A stretch of DNA of 64,000 bases from Cribrihabitans_A neustonicus (GTDB lineage: Bacteria; Pseudomonadota; Alphaproteobacteria; Rhodobacterales; Rhodobacteraceae): NCBI RefSeq assembly GCF_048820895.1, contig NZ_JBMERQ010000014.1, positions 4,291 to 68,290 on the forward strand. Direction: 5' to 3'. Below are positions 1 to 8,861 of the stretch, in pieces. Both the position numbers and the translations under genes were made by a program. How positions within the stretch are numbered: the first letter of the stretch is position 1; every line of letters starts with the position of its first letter. The notes beneath the pieces are model-generated. The model ran no database searches, was not told the DNA's origin, and saw nothing but the letters and a program-made list of their open reading frames with translations.

Positions 1-253
1 GGCAACAGACGCCCACCGCGCCGCCGAGTTTCTCCTGCAGCTTGGCAACATCTACCGACTTATGCATCTTTCCGTGCACCCGGTGGCGCATGCCGTGGGC
101 CTTGGCGTAATCGCCCATCTTTTTGATGTTGCGCTCCAGCGCGTCCAGATCGAGCACCAGCGCAGGGGTCTGGATATCGGCCTCGTCCATACCCGGGACA
201 GCCGGGACGTCATAGCCCACGGTGAGTTCGTCGAAATTGGTCTGTGCGTTCAT
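1..253 (-). CDS. bhcC: beta-hydroxyaspartate aldolase (partial, N-terminal 84 residues)
   Basis: The gene starts with ATG at 253 and runs off the left edge of the window. The readable N-terminus has IQTPALVLDLDALERN followed by HGKMHKSVDVAK, the pattern of the D-threonine aldolase/alanine racemase N-terminal fold, in which the lysine of the HGKMHKS stretch is the expected PLP Schiff-base residue. In the beta-hydroxyaspartate cycle (BHAC) this enzyme condenses glycine and glyoxylate to (2R,3S)-beta-hydroxyaspartate. It lies 17 bp downstream of bhcB on the same strand and completes the bhcABC gene order known from Paracoccus. The cycle's imine reductase gene bhcD would be expected just outside the window. 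The assignment rests on the motif plus the gene order. Confidence 0.88.
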   Translation of the reverse strand, partial: MNAQTNFDELTVGYDVPAVPGMDEADIQTPALVLDLDALERNIKKMGDYAKAHGMRHRVHGKMHKSVDVAKLQEKLGGAVGVCC

Positions 254-270
254 TGTCTTGTTCCCCAAAG

Positions 271-1224
271 TCAGCTGTTCATCCAGGGCAGCTTGTCGAG
301 ATCGACATTACCGCCGGTGATGATCACGCCCACGCGTTTGCCCGCGAAGGCTTCCTTGTTTTTCAAAATGGTGGCGAGCGGCACCGCCGAGGATGGCTCC
401 ATCACCACCCGCAGGTGCTTCCAGATCAGCTTCATTGCGTCGATGATTTCGGCATCGGATGCGGTGTAGATCTCGCTCACGTGATTGGAAACGAAATGCC
501 AGGTCAGGTCCTTCAGCGGCACCAGGAGGCCATCGGCAATGGTCTTGGGCGCATCATCGGCGATGATGTAGCCCGCCTTGAAGCTGCGGTAGGCGTCATC
601 GGCCTGCTCGGGCTCCGCGGCGATCACCTGGGTCTCCGGCGCCAGCGTCGCAAGGGTCAGGCAGGTGCCCGAGATCATGCCGCCGCCGCCAATGGGCGCC
701 ACCACCATGTCGAGCCCGCCCGTTTGTTCCACCAGTTCCTTGGAGCAGGTCCCCTGCCCCGCGATCACCCGCGGGTCGTTGTAGGGATGCACAAAGTCGC
801 CGCCGGTCTCTGCCTGCACCCGGGCAAAGGTCTCCTCGCGGGAGGAAGTGGACGGCTCGCATTCGGTGATCACGCCGCCATAGCGGCGGACTGTATCCTT
901 CTTGGCTTGCGGAGCGGTGCGCGGCATCACCACGTTACAAGGAATACCGCGCAGCATCGCCGCGTAGCTGAGGCAGGATGCGTGGTTGCCCGAGGAATGC
1001 GTCGCCACGCCTTTCTTAGCCTGTTCGTCGTCCAGCCCGAACACCGCGTTGGTGGCGCCGCGCACCTTGAAGGCGCCCGGCTCCTGGAAGTTTTCGCATT
1101 TGAAAAACAACTGACAGCCTGCCAGCTCGTTGAGGTAGTCCGAGGTGCGCACCGGAGTACGGCGGATATGCGGTTTGATGCGCTCATGCGCGGCCAGCAT
1201 GTCCTCGTATGTCGGTATCTGCAT
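271..1224 (-). CDS. bhcB: erythro-beta-hydroxyaspartate dehydratase (iminosuccinate-forming)
   Basis: 317 residues of the PLP-dependent serine/threonine dehydratase family (fold type II). The PLP lysine sits in GAFKVRGA near residue 52, the substrate loop is SSGNH, and the phosphate-binding glycine loop is GGGGMISG. BhcB dehydrates beta-hydroxyaspartate to iminosuccinate in the BHAC. An in-frame ATG at 1239 overlaps the bhcA stop by one base (TAATG), but the ATG at 1224 (MQIPTYEDM) has an AAGGA Shine-Dalgarno about seven bases upstream and matches the usual start of the family, so it was preferred. Either way translation is probably coupled to bhcA. The gene order separates it from ordinary catabolic threonine dehydratases. 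Confidence 0.9.
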   Translation of the reverse strand: MQIPTYEDMLAAHERIKPHIRRTPVRTSDYLNELAGCQLFFKCENFQEPGAFKVRGATNAVFGLDDEQAKKGVATHSSGNHASCLSYAAMLRGIPCNVVMPRTAPQAKKDTVRRYGGVITECEPSTSSREETFARVQAETGGDFVHPYNDPRVIAGQGTCSKELVEQTGGLDMVVAPIGGGGMISGTCLTLATLAPETQVIAAEPEQADDAYRSFKAGYIIADDAPKTIADGLLVPLKDLTWHFVSNHVSEIYTASDAEIIDAMKLIWKHLRVVMEPSSAVPLATILKNKEAFAGKRVGVIITGGNVDLDKLPWMNS

Positions 1225-1238
1225 GGCGTTATCCTTCA

Positions 1239-2429
1239 TTACGCGGCGGCCTTCGTGCTGGCGCCGCTGTTGCCGCGGTAATAGTCCTGCGCCGCCGCCA
1301 CTCCGGAGCCCAGGGTGATGCCGATGCCGAGATCGGCCATCACCATCTCCGCGGTGGCGATGCCCGAGAGCGCCATCACGTCGGTGAGGCTGCCCAAGTG
1401 CCCGATGCGGAACACCTTTCCGGCGACCTCTCCAAGGCCAGTGCCGAAAGCGACGCCGTATTTCTCGGCCGCGAGGCTCACGAACTTGTTGGCGTCAAAG
1501 CCCTCAGGCGTGCGGATCGCGCTGACGCTGTCGGAGTAGACGTCGGGCGATACGGCGCAAAGCTCCAGCCCCCAGGCCTTGACCGCGGCGCGCACGCCTT
1601 CGGCAATCCGGTGGTGGCGGGCAAAAACGTTCTCCAGCCCCTCCTCCAGCAGCATATCACAGCTGAGCTTAAGTCCGTTCAGCAAACCGACCGCGGGGGT
1701 ATAGGGGTAGGCGCTGTTCTCGTAAGACTTGCCCATATCGCGAATGTCGAAGAAGGTGCGCGGAAGGGTCGCGCCGGCCACTGCCTGCATCGCCTTGGGC
1801 GAGAAGCCCACAATAGCAAGGCCCGGCGGCAGCATGAAACCCTTCTGCGAGCCGGTGACGGCGATATCGACGCCCCACTCGTCCATGCGGAAGTCCATCG
1901 AGGCGATCGAGGAGACGCCATCGACAAACAGCAGCGCCGGGTGGCCGGCCGCGTCGAGCGCGCGGCGGACAGCAGCGATGTCGGATTTGACGCCGGTTGC
2001 GGTCTCGTTATGGGTCGCCAGAACCACCTTGATTTCGTGGGATTTGTCGGCAGTCAGGATTTCCTCATAGCGGTCGGCCGGAATGCCCGTACCCCAGGGG
2101 GTTTCGACCACCTGTACGTCCAGCCCGTGACGCTGGCACATGTCGATCCAGCGGTGGCTGAACATGCCGTTGCGCGCCGCCAGTACTTTGTCGCCGGCGC
2201 AGAGCGTGTTAGTGATTGCCGTCTCCCAGCCGCCGGTGCCTGTGGAGGGGAAAATGAAGATTGCCGCCTCTTCACTCTTCAGCACCTTCTTAACGCCGGC
2301 CAGCGCCGGGTGCAGAATCTGCCCGAACAGTGGCGAGCGATGGTCCAGCGTCGGCATGTCCACTGCTTTGCGCAGGACTTCGGGCATATTGGTCGGGCCG
2401 GGGATGAAAACCGGGTTCTGAAAGCTCAT
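1239..2429 (-). CDS. bhcA: L-aspartate:glyoxylate aminotransferase
   Basis: 396 residues of the class V aminotransferase family (serine-glyoxylate aminotransferase group). The PLP lysine is in TGSQKGFMLPPG; the N-terminal NPVFIPGPTNMPEVLR is typical of the family. BhcA transfers the amino group of aspartate to glyoxylate, giving glycine and oxaloacetate, the first step of the BHAC. The start was set at 2429 (MSFQNPVFI) because AGGAGG lies seven bases upstream; an in-frame upstream ATG at 2459 lacks this. It is the first gene of bhcABC and is divergent from bhcR. Taken alone it could be a serine-glyoxylate aminotransferase; the bhcB, bhcC and bhcR neighbours decide the call. Confidence 0.9.
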   Translation of the reverse strand: MSFQNPVFIPGPTNMPEVLRKAVDMPTLDHRSPLFGQILHPALAGVKKVLKSEEAAIFIFPSTGTGGWETAITNTLCAGDKVLAARNGMFSHRWIDMCQRHGLDVQVVETPWGTGIPADRYEEILTADKSHEIKVVLATHNETATGVKSDIAAVRRALDAAGHPALLFVDGVSSIASMDFRMDEWGVDIAVTGSQKGFMLPPGLAIVGFSPKAMQAVAGATLPRTFFDIRDMGKSYENSAYPYTPAVGLLNGLKLSCDMLLEEGLENVFARHHRIAEGVRAAVKAWGLELCAVSPDVYSDSVSAIRTPEGFDANKFVSLAAEKYGVAFGTGLGEVAGKVFRIGHLGSLTDVMALSGIATAEMVMADLGIGITLGSGVAAAQDYYRGNSGASTKAAA

Positions 2430-2627
2430 TGCGCACCCTCCTGTGGCTGTTTCATTCACTCTATACCCAACCCGCGCGCGGAGAAATTTTTTTGAAAAAA
2501 TATTTCACAAACATAGAATTTGCGTAATTATTTAGGCATAACAGTTACTTATGTTTTTTCACTGTACAGAAGCGATTTTCATCAATATCCATAAGCAGCT
2601 TATCGTTTTCCTCGTGGAGGCCTGGAA
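2430..2627. promoter_or_regulatory. bhcA/bhcR divergent promoter region with IclR-type palindrome
   Basis: This 198-bp region is conspicuously AT-rich compared with its neighbours and must hold the promoters of bhcA (leftward) and bhcR (rightward). At 2493-2507 it contains TGAAAAAATATTTCA, a 15-bp inverted repeat (TGAAA-N5-TTTCA) that resembles the known TGGAAAT-N-ATTTCCA style of IclR-family operators. It is a candidate BhcR site. The palindrome is seen directly; the binding is inferred. Confidence 0.6.
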
Positions 2628-3461
2628 ATGCCGCAGCCGCCCCGCCGCAAGGGCCGCCCGAAAAACTTCGATTCCACCACCCGCCCGGCCACCATTCAGG
2701 CGCTGGACCGGGCGCTCGATGTGCTGGACGCGCTCGCAGGCGCCAGTGGCATGACGCTCACTCAGATATCGGAGAACTTAGCCCAATCCCCGGCGACGAT
2801 GTACCGCGTGCTGGCAACGCTGGAAGCGCGGCAGATCGTCGAAATGGAGCCGCAGACTCAGACCTGGCACATAGGCCCAATGGCCTTCCGGCTCGGCTCC
2901 GCCTTCCTGCGCCGCTCCAGCGTGATCGAACGGGCGCGGCCGGTGATGCGCGAGCTGATGGAGGCTACCGGCGAGACCTCGAACCTCGGTATTGAGAGCG
3001 GCAGCGACGTGATGTTCGTAAGCCAGGTGGAAACGCATGAATCGATCCGCGCCTTCTTCCCGCCCGGCACCACCTCCCCGATGCACGCCTCGGGCATCGG
3101 CAAGGCGCTGCTCAGCTGTTTTGCCGAGGACCAGCTCACCCGCTTCCTGCGCGGCCGCGAGCTGAAAGAGTTCACCGCCAAGACGCTGACCTCTCCGGAA
3201 GCGCTGCGCGCCGACCTGGCGCAGATCCGCAGCCGCGGCTGGTCTTTCGATGACGAGGAGAAAGCGCCTGGTATGCGCTGTGTGGCGGCTCCGGTCTACG
3301 GCATGCAAGGCGAAGTGCTGGCGGGCATTTCCGTTTCCGGCCCCTCGGCGCGGATGCCCGATGCCCGCATCAGCGAAATCGGCGCCCTGGTGAAGGGCGC
3401 CGCGCAAAAACTGTCTTTCGGTCTGGGAGCGCCGCTGGCAAAGTACGGCCCGCCCGGTTGA
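2628..3461 (+). CDS. bhcR: IclR-family regulator of the beta-hydroxyaspartate cycle
   Basis: 277 residues. After a basic N-terminus (PPRRKGRPKN), an IclR winged helix-turn-helix spans roughly residues 25-90 (LTQISENLAQSPATMYRVLATLEAR), followed by the IclR effector-binding domain (SPMHASGIGKALLS, and GMRCVAAPVYG toward the C-terminus). The start is the ATG preceded by GGAGG at seven bases. BhcR in Paracoccus is a divergently encoded IclR regulator that controls bhcABCD in response to glyoxylate; identical gene placement supports the same role here. The candidate operator is the palindrome at 2493-2507 in the shared upstream region. Confidence 0.88.
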   Translation: MPQPPRRKGRPKNFDSTTRPATIQALDRALDVLDALAGASGMTLTQISENLAQSPATMYRVLATLEARQIVEMEPQTQTWHIGPMAFRLGSAFLRRSSVIERARPVMRELMEATGETSNLGIESGSDVMFVSQVETHESIRAFFPPGTTSPMHASGIGKALLSCFAEDQLTRFLRGRELKEFTAKTLTSPEALRADLAQIRSRGWSFDDEEKAPGMRCVAAPVYGMQGEVLAGISVSGPSARMPDARISEIGALVKGAAQKLSFGLGAPLAKYGPPG

Positions 3462-3479
3462 AGACCGGGTGAAGCCGCC

Positions 3480-4310
3480 TTAGCGCTGCGGCGCCAGCGG
3501 CATATGCCGGTTCACGTCCTTGTAAAGCAGGTAGCGGAACTTACCCGGCCCGCCTGCATAGCAGGCCTGCGGGCAGAAGGCGCGCAGCCACATGTAATCA
3601 CCCGCCTCAACCTCGACCCAGTCCTGGTTGAGGCGGTAGACCGCCTTGCCTTCCAAAACGTAAAGCCCGTGCTCCATCACGTGGGTCTCGGCGAAGGGGA
3701 TCACCGCGCCCGGCTCGAAAGTCACGATGGTCACATGCATGTCGTGGCGCAGGTCGTTCGGGTCGACAAAGCGTGTAGTCGCCCATTTGCCCTCGGTGCC
3801 CGGCATCGGGCTCGGATCAATGCTGCTTTCGTTCGTGACGAAGGCTTCCGGCATCTCCAGCCCTGCTACCGCCTGATAGGCCTTGCGGATCCAGTGAAAC
3901 CGGACCGGCGCAGGGCTGTTGTTGTGCAGCGCCCATTCCGCCTGCGGCGGCAGGTAGGCATAGCCGCCCTCTTCCATCTCATGCGCGGTGCCGTCGATGA
4001 TCAGCGTCATGCTGCCGCTCACCACGAACAGCACAGCCTCGGTGCCCGGCTCGGTCTCGGGGCGGCTGCTTCCCCCGCCCGGCTGCACCTCAGCGATATA
4101 TTGCGAGAAGGTCTCGGCAAAGCCCGACAGCGGCCGGGACAGCACCCAGAAGCGCGCCTTGTCCCAGAACGGCAGGAGGCTTGCGACGATGTCGCTCATG
4201 GTGCCTTTGGGTATCACCGCATAGGCTTCGGTGAACATGGCGCGGTCGGTGAGCAGCTGCGTTTGCGGCGGCAGGCCGCCTTCCGGAGCGTAGTAGGATC
4301 GTTTGGTCAT
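3480..4310 (-). CDS. allE: (S)-ureidoglycine aminohydrolase, bicupin
   Basis: 276 residues with two cupin domains (about 60-145 and 190-265). PETEPGTEAVLFVVSG and AETHVMEHGLYVLEG carry metal-ligand histidine and glutamate residues of the AllE/YlbA family, and the opening YYAPEGGLPPQTQLLTDRA is typical. It releases ammonia from ureidoglycine to give (S)-ureidoglycolate during purine ring breakdown. The start at 4310 (MTKRSYYAPEGG) was chosen over an upstream in-frame start because family homology begins there and AAGG precedes it. It sits beside the glyoxylate-consuming bhc genes, more than 50 kb from the other purine genes of this window, which still supply its substrate pathway. Confidence 0.88.
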   Translation of the reverse strand: MTKRSYYAPEGGLPPQTQLLTDRAMFTEAYAVIPKGTMSDIVASLLPFWDKARFWVLSRPLSGFAETFSQYIAEVQPGGGSSRPETEPGTEAVLFVVSGSMTLIIDGTAHEMEEGGYAYLPPQAEWALHNNSPAPVRFHWIRKAYQAVAGLEMPEAFVTNESSIDPSPMPGTEGKWATTRFVDPNDLRHDMHVTIVTFEPGAVIPFAETHVMEHGLYVLEGKAVYRLNQDWVEVEAGDYMWLRAFCPQACYAGGPGKFRYLLYKDVNRHMPLAPQR

Positions 4311-4436
4311 GGCGCAGCCTTGTCTGAAATAACATGCTGCCTTCATTGATACCCGGCTTGGGGAGACAACCAACTTTTTTCCGTACCAAGAATACCTGAA
4401 GGATTGTTCTGGTTTTTTTGATATAGACTGTGCGCC

Positions 4437-5522
4437 TCAGCCTTGACCGCCAATATCCTCCGGCGCGATGGAGACGGTTTTCACAATGGCATGACAGTCC
4501 ACACCGGGCGCCAGCTGCAGCGCCTCGGCGGAGCGCCGGGTGACCCGCGCCAGCAGCCGGCCCGCCGCGGTTTGCAGCGCCACCATCGCGCCGGGCCCAT
4601 CCCCTGTGCGGATGTGTTCCACCGTGCCGGGCAGGATATTGAGAGCCGAGAGACCTTCGGGGCGCCGGCGCGAAAGGATCACCTCATGCGCGGCGATGCG
4701 GACCCGCACCTTGCTGCCCGCCTCGTTGGCTATCTGCGGCAGGAACAACGCGAGGCCTCCGGCATCCAGTTCCGTCAGCCCGTCGGTGTGGTGGCGCAGA
4801 ACCCGGGCCTGCAACAAGGCCCCTGCCCCGCGCACGCCGGTGGGCAGCACCGCGGAATCCCCAAGCACCTCCGCCGCCGTGCCCTGCCGCTGCACCTTGC
4901 CATCCTGCAGCACAACCACTGTAGTTGCCAGCCGCGCCACCTCCGCAGCGGAGTGGCTGACGTAGAGGATGGGAATGCCGCTTTCGTCTCTAAGACGCTC
5001 GAAATACGGCAGGATCTCCGCCTTGCGCGCCTCGTCCAGCGCCGAGAGCGGCTCATCCGCGAGGATCAGCTGCGGTGCCGACAGGAGCGCGCGGCCAAGC
5101 GCTACCCGCTGCTTCTCCCCGCCCGAGAGCGGGCCGGGGCGGCGGTGAAAAAGGTCTCCGATCCCGAGCAGCTCCGTCACCCGCTCCAGGCTTTCGCGGC
5201 GCGCCGCGTGCGGAGCAAACCACTGACCGTAGAGCAGGTTTTGCCGGACGGTCAGATGCGGAAACAGACGCGCCTCCTGAAAGACATAGCCAATGCGGCG
5301 CCGGTGCGGCGGCACCCAGAGGCCCGCTTCGGTGTCAAAAAGCACCTTGCCATCCAACGCAACCCGGCCTGCGTCCGGGCGCGCCAGCCCGGCTACCGCG
5401 TTGATCACCGTTGTCTTGCCTGCGCCCGAGCGGCCGAACAGCACAGTGATGCCCGGCGGCGCCTCGAACCGGATGTCCAGCCCGAAGCCCGGCAGCGCAT
5501 GACGCAATTCGACCGACAGCAT
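4437..5522 (-). CDS. modC: molybdate ABC transporter ATP-binding protein
   Basis: 361 residues. Walker A GRSGAGKTT (about residue 30), ABC signature LSGGEKQR, Walker B LILADEPLSALD and H-loop ILYVSHS mark the ATPase domain. The C-terminal part (about 290-355) is a TOBE/MOP domain of the kind that binds oxyanions in ModC. The ATG at 5522 overlaps the modB stop (ATGA), so this start was chosen over a longer upstream frame. It energises molybdate uptake with ModB and ModA. Molybdenum cofactor is needed by the xanthine dehydrogenase encoded at 48-52 kb. Confidence 0.93.
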   Translation of the reverse strand: MLSVELRHALPGFGLDIRFEAPPGITVLFGRSGAGKTTVINAVAGLARPDAGRVALDGKVLFDTEAGLWVPPHRRRIGYVFQEARLFPHLTVRQNLLYGQWFAPHAARRESLERVTELLGIGDLFHRRPGPLSGGEKQRVALGRALLSAPQLILADEPLSALDEARKAEILPYFERLRDESGIPILYVSHSAAEVARLATTVVVLQDGKVQRQGTAAEVLGDSAVLPTGVRGAGALLQARVLRHHTDGLTELDAGGLALFLPQIANEAGSKVRVRIAAHEVILSRRRPEGLSALNILPGTVEHIRTGDGPGAMVALQTAAGRLLARVTRRSAEALQLAPGVDCHAIVKTVSIAPEDIGGQG

Positions 5523-6226
5523 CACCGCCCCCCGGCCCGCGCCGCCGCCCGGCGGGCCAGCCATTCCGACAAAGCCAGTGCGGTGAGCGCCACGCCGATC
5601 GACACCAGCGTCAACCGCAGCGCCGAAGCCTCTCCGCCCGGCACCTGCAGGAAGGTGTAAATCGCAGAAGGCAGCGTCTGCGTTTGCCCCGGAATACTGG
5701 AGACAAAGGTGATCGTGGCGCCGAACTCCCCCATCGCCTTGGCAAAGCCCAGTACCGTGCCGGCGATCACCCCCGGCAGGATCAGCGGCAGAGTGATCGT
5801 GGCGAAAACCAGGACCCGCGGCGCGCCAAGCGTGGCGGCGGCTTGTTCCAGTTTGGGATCAACCGCCTCGATCGAAAGCCGCATGGCGCGCACCATCAGG
5901 GGAAAGGCCATGATCGCCGCTGCCAGTGCCGCGCCGGTCCAGCGGAAGGCCAGCACGATGCCGAAGCTCTGCAATAGCCCCCCCAGCGGACCCTGGGTAC
6001 CGAACAGCAGCAAGAGCAGGTAGCCGGTTACGACCGGCGGCAGGATCAGCGGCAGGTGCACCAGACTGTTCAGCACCTGCCGGCCCGGAAATTGCCAGCG
6101 CGCCAGCGCGTATGCGGTGCCAAGCGCCAGCGGCAGCGCCGCCAGCGTAGCCCAAAAGGACACCCGTAAAGACAGCGCCATTGCCTGCCACCCCTGCGGT
6201 CCCAGCCATTCTGCGAGCCCGGTCAC
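5522..6226 (-). CDS. modB: molybdate ABC transporter permease
   Basis: 234 residues, the normal length for ModB, with five or six hydrophobic segments and the ABC-permease EAA loop (about 145-175, EQAAATLGAPRVLVF...LPLILPG). The GTG at 6226 overlaps the modA stop codon (GTGA) and gives exactly the family length, so it was preferred to a longer upstream in-frame start that lacks homology. The 3' end overlaps modC by ATGA. The membrane channel subunit of the molybdate importer. Confidence 0.92.
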   Translation of the reverse strand: MTGLAEWLGPQGWQAMALSLRVSFWATLAALPLALGTAYALARWQFPGRQVLNSLVHLPLILPPVVTGYLLLLLFGTQGPLGGLLQSFGIVLAFRWTGAALAAAIMAFPLMVRAMRLSIEAVDPKLEQAAATLGAPRVLVFATITLPLILPGVIAGTVLGFAKAMGEFGATITFVSSIPGQTQTLPSAIYTFLQVPGGEASALRLTLVSIGVALTALALSEWLARRAAARAGGR

Positions 6227-7041
6227 TTCGGAAGTACTCCGAAGCCGTGGTCTTCGAAAATCCGCCGCGCCCGCGGGCCGCGCAGGTAGGTCAGGAAATT
6301 TGGCACATCGCCGGTATTGCGGCCGGTCACCGGTGCAACCGGGTAGCGGATCGGCGGGTGGCTTTCCGGCGGGAAGCTGTAAACGATACTTACCGCATCG
6401 CTTGCCGCTGCATCGGTGGCGTAAACGATGCCGTAGGGCGCCTCGCCCGATGCAACCAGCGCCAGTGCGGCACGCACATTGGCAGCCTGAGCGGTCTTGG
6501 CGGCGGCTGTCTCCCACTGCCCCAGCGCCTCCAGCGCCGCCTTGCCGTAGATGCCGGCCGGAACCGCCTCCGCCAGCGCCATTGCCAGACGGCCTCCCTG
6601 CAGCAAGCTTTCCAGCTCCGGCCCCTGGGCCAGATCTACCGGCGGCGCGTCTTTGCCATGGGCAATCAGCACCAGCCGGTTGGTCAGAAGATCCTCCCGC
6701 GCCGCGGCTTCGATCAGCCCCCTGCCCTGCAGATGGTCCATCCAGCCGGGATTGGCCGAAATGAACACGTCGGCCGGCGCACCCAGCGTGATTTGGCGTG
6801 CCAGCATGGGCGAGCCGCCGTAGGACAGGGTAACTTCAGTGCCTGTCTCCGCCTCGAACTCGGCGGAGGCGGCATCCAGCGCGGTTTTCAAACTGGCGGC
6901 CGCAAAGACGGTGATCTGTCCCGCCAGCGCCAATCCGGGATGGCACAGCAACAGAAGCCCCAGCACCAGTGTGGCAACGCCCTGGCATGTGGAGACGCGG
7001 CTGATATGGCCCCGGCGGGCCGGGAAAAGCAGCAGGCGCAT
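6223..7041 (-). CDS. modA: periplasmic molybdate-binding protein
   Basis: 272 residues with an N-terminal signal peptide (hydrophobic core about 22-36, cleavage probably after ALAG). The mature protein begins ITVFAAASLKTALD, the hallmark first strand of ModA, and has SYGGSPMLARQI and APADVFISAN around the anion site. It is the substrate-binding component of the modABC operon and the first gene in the transcript. No Mo-box-like palindrome could be recognised in the 132 bp between it and cheD. Confidence 0.93.
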   Translation of the reverse strand: MRLLLFPARRGHISRVSTCQGVATLVLGLLLLCHPGLALAGQITVFAAASLKTALDAASAEFEAETGTEVTLSYGGSPMLARQITLGAPADVFISANPGWMDHLQGRGLIEAAAREDLLTNRLVLIAHGKDAPPVDLAQGPELESLLQGGRLAMALAEAVPAGIYGKAALEALGQWETAAAKTAQAANVRAALALVASGEAPYGIVYATDAAASDAVSIVYSFPPESHPPIRYPVAPVTGRNTGDVPNFLTYLRGPRARRIFEDHGFGVLPK

Positions 7042-7173
7042 CGGACCCCGGTCATTTGGTTTGCCCCAAGGAAGTACCGCCGCGCGCTTGGCCGGGCAAA
7101 CAGATATTTACACCGCAGCCCTGAACCGGGCTACGCCGCAGACGGTGCTGGGCGGCCCCGGCGTAAGAAGCGG

Positions 7174-7731
7174 TCAGAACAGCGTGACTGCGCCCGCACC
7201 TTCCGCCGGTGCCGGGGCCGCTGCCGGACGAGCCGCCGCGCGTTCCTGTTCTCCCAGCCGCCGGTCATCCTTGACCTGGGTCTGCTGCGCGCTGCCGGAT
7301 ACCGCATGAAACCGCACCCTGCGCGCCGAGGTGCCGCCGACGCTGGAGGAAACACAAGGAATGCCCTCATCCCGCAGGAAACGCTGCACGAATTCCGCAT
7401 TCGAAGCCCCGATATCCGACAGGTTGACCGACATCTTCGCGCCGCCAAATACCTTGGCCTTCAGATTGGCACGGCTTGCACCCTTCTTCATGATGCCGTT
7501 GATCAGGAGTTCCATCGCGTGGATGCCGTAGCGCGCATTAGCTGCCCCGCCCTGGCGGGCATTGGCCAGCAAGAAATGGTTCATCCCGCCAACCCCGTTT
7601 TCGGCATCGAAGATGCAGGCCGCGATGCAGGAGCCGAGTACCGTGGAGAACACCGTCCGCTGATCGGTTGTCACGCGGTATTCCCCTTGCAGCACCGTAA
7701 CAGTCGTAGAGTTTGTGAAAACAGAAGTCAA
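7174..7731 (-). CDS. cheD: chemoreceptor glutamine deamidase CheD
   Basis: 185 residues. The CheD catalytic cysteine lies in VLGSCIAACIFD and the histidine in GGMNHFLL, both at the expected spacing, with NLKAKVFGGAKM and SVGGTSARRVRFHAVSG further on. CheD deamidates glutamines in chemoreceptors and takes part in adaptation. The start is a TTG at 7731 with AAGGAT about nine bases upstream; no ATG is available near the N-terminus. About 40 C-terminal residues are alanine/proline-rich and not part of the enzyme fold. It follows cheB with a 25-bp gap. Confidence 0.9.
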   Translation of the reverse strand: MTSVFTNSTTVTVLQGEYRVTTDQRTVFSTVLGSCIAACIFDAENGVGGMNHFLLANARQGGAANARYGIHAMELLINGIMKKGASRANLKAKVFGGAKMSVNLSDIGASNAEFVQRFLRDEGIPCVSSSVGGTSARRVRFHAVSGSAQQTQVKDDRRLGEQERAAARPAAAPAPAEGAGAVTLF

Positions 7732-7756
7732 AACGGTGATCCTTCCTGCGGTCGTG

Positions 7757-8776
7757 TCAAGCCTTGCAAGCCTGAAGAAGTGTTCCTGCCATCCGCGCCA
7801 GCGGAATCTGTTTCAGCGCCGCGCCCATTTCCCAAGCGACCCGCGGCATACCGTAGACAACCGAGGACTTCTCGTCCTGGGCAAAGGTGGTTGCCCCGGC
7901 CTTGCGAAGCTCCAGTAGCCCCCGGGCTCCGTCCTGTCCCATCCCGGTGAGGATGGCGGCGACGATGTCCTTTCCATATGGCACGGCAGAAGTGAACAGA
8001 GCGTCAACAGAAGGCGTATGACCAGAAATTGCCGGACCTTCTTTCATCCGCAGGCTGAGTGGCTTGCGGCTGGAAAGCCCCAAGTGGCGGCGCTGGCCCG
8101 CGGCGACATAGACGTGGCCTGGCTCCAGCTTCATCCCGTCCTCCGCCGTACGCACCTTGGCTGGGCAAATCCTGTCCAGAAGCGAGACCAGCCCCTGGCC
8201 GAAATTGCGCCCGGTGTGCTGCACGATCAGTGTCGGCGGACAGTCGAAGGGAAAGCCGACGAGAACGCTGCGCAAAGCTTCGACGCCGCCGGTCGAGGAC
8301 CCGATCAGTATCAGCTTTTTGAAGGTCTGTGCTGCCGTGCCGGCGCCCGCAGCGGGGGTGCCGGCGGGGCTGTGCCCGCGGCGCGGCGCCCTGACCATCA
8401 TGTCGAAGTACTGCGCAAACTCCCGCGGGTGCGCCGATTTCGTCAGTTCGAAAAGACCCGCGCCCCTGTTCAGGAGCGGTGAGGATTTCCGCGCAGGCGT
8501 CGCGGCGAGATCATCCATCACCGACACCCAACGAGTGTCCATGGCGGAAAACAGCGCCATCATCATTTCGAATTCGGGCAGCTTGGTGAATCCGTCCTCA
8601 ACAAAGGCGAAGTCCGGCTGGCCCGCCTCGGCCTGATTGTAGGCCATCATAAGGTTATTGGCCAGGAAGACCTTCATGCCAGGGTTGGCAGCTTCCATGT
8701 GGGTCTGCAGCGACCGGGCAAAGTTCCGGTCAGTGGTAATGATCAATAGGCTGTGAGAAGACAATGGGTTCCCCAA
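7757..8776 (-). CDS. cheB: chemotaxis protein-glutamate methylesterase CheB with degenerate receiver
   Basis: 339 residues. The C-terminal methylesterase domain (about 150-335) is intact: the serine in IGSSTGGVEAL, the histidine in LIVQHTG and the aspartate in GMGQDGARG form the catalytic triad. The N-terminal 120 residues have receiver-like layout but lack key residues: the acidic pair is reduced to ITTD and the phosphorylation site reads FAFVEDGF with glutamate where aspartate is expected. The start is uncertain: the frame opens with TTG at 8776 and has no strong ribosome site; a second TTG 12 bases downstream follows GGGGA. It removes methyl groups from chemoreceptors, here probably without normal CheA phosphorylation control. 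Confidence 0.85.
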   Translation of the reverse strand: MGNPLSSHSLLIITTDRNFARSLQTHMEAANPGMKVFLANNLMMAYNQAEAGQPDFAFVEDGFTKLPEFEMMMALFSAMDTRWVSVMDDLAATPARKSSPLLNRGAGLFELTKSAHPREFAQYFDMMVRAPRRGHSPAGTPAAGAGTAAQTFKKLILIGSSTGGVEALRSVLVGFPFDCPPTLIVQHTGRNFGQGLVSLLDRICPAKVRTAEDGMKLEPGHVYVAAGQRRHLGLSSRKPLSLRMKEGPAISGHTPSVDALFTSAVPYGKDIVAAILTGMGQDGARGLLELRKAGATTFAQDEKSSVVYGMPRVAWEMGAALKQIPLARMAGTLLQACKA

Positions 8777-8861
8777 TTACTGCTGTGCGCGGGATGTGTG
8801 ACCTGCGCAGGTTGCCAGAGTCTGGGAGGCGCCACTAAGCGGCGGCGCCTCCCGGCTTTCG

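Noticed and set aside
7042..7173. A Mo-box before modA
   Set aside because: Looked for an AT-rich molybdate-responsive palindrome upstream of modA and saw none.
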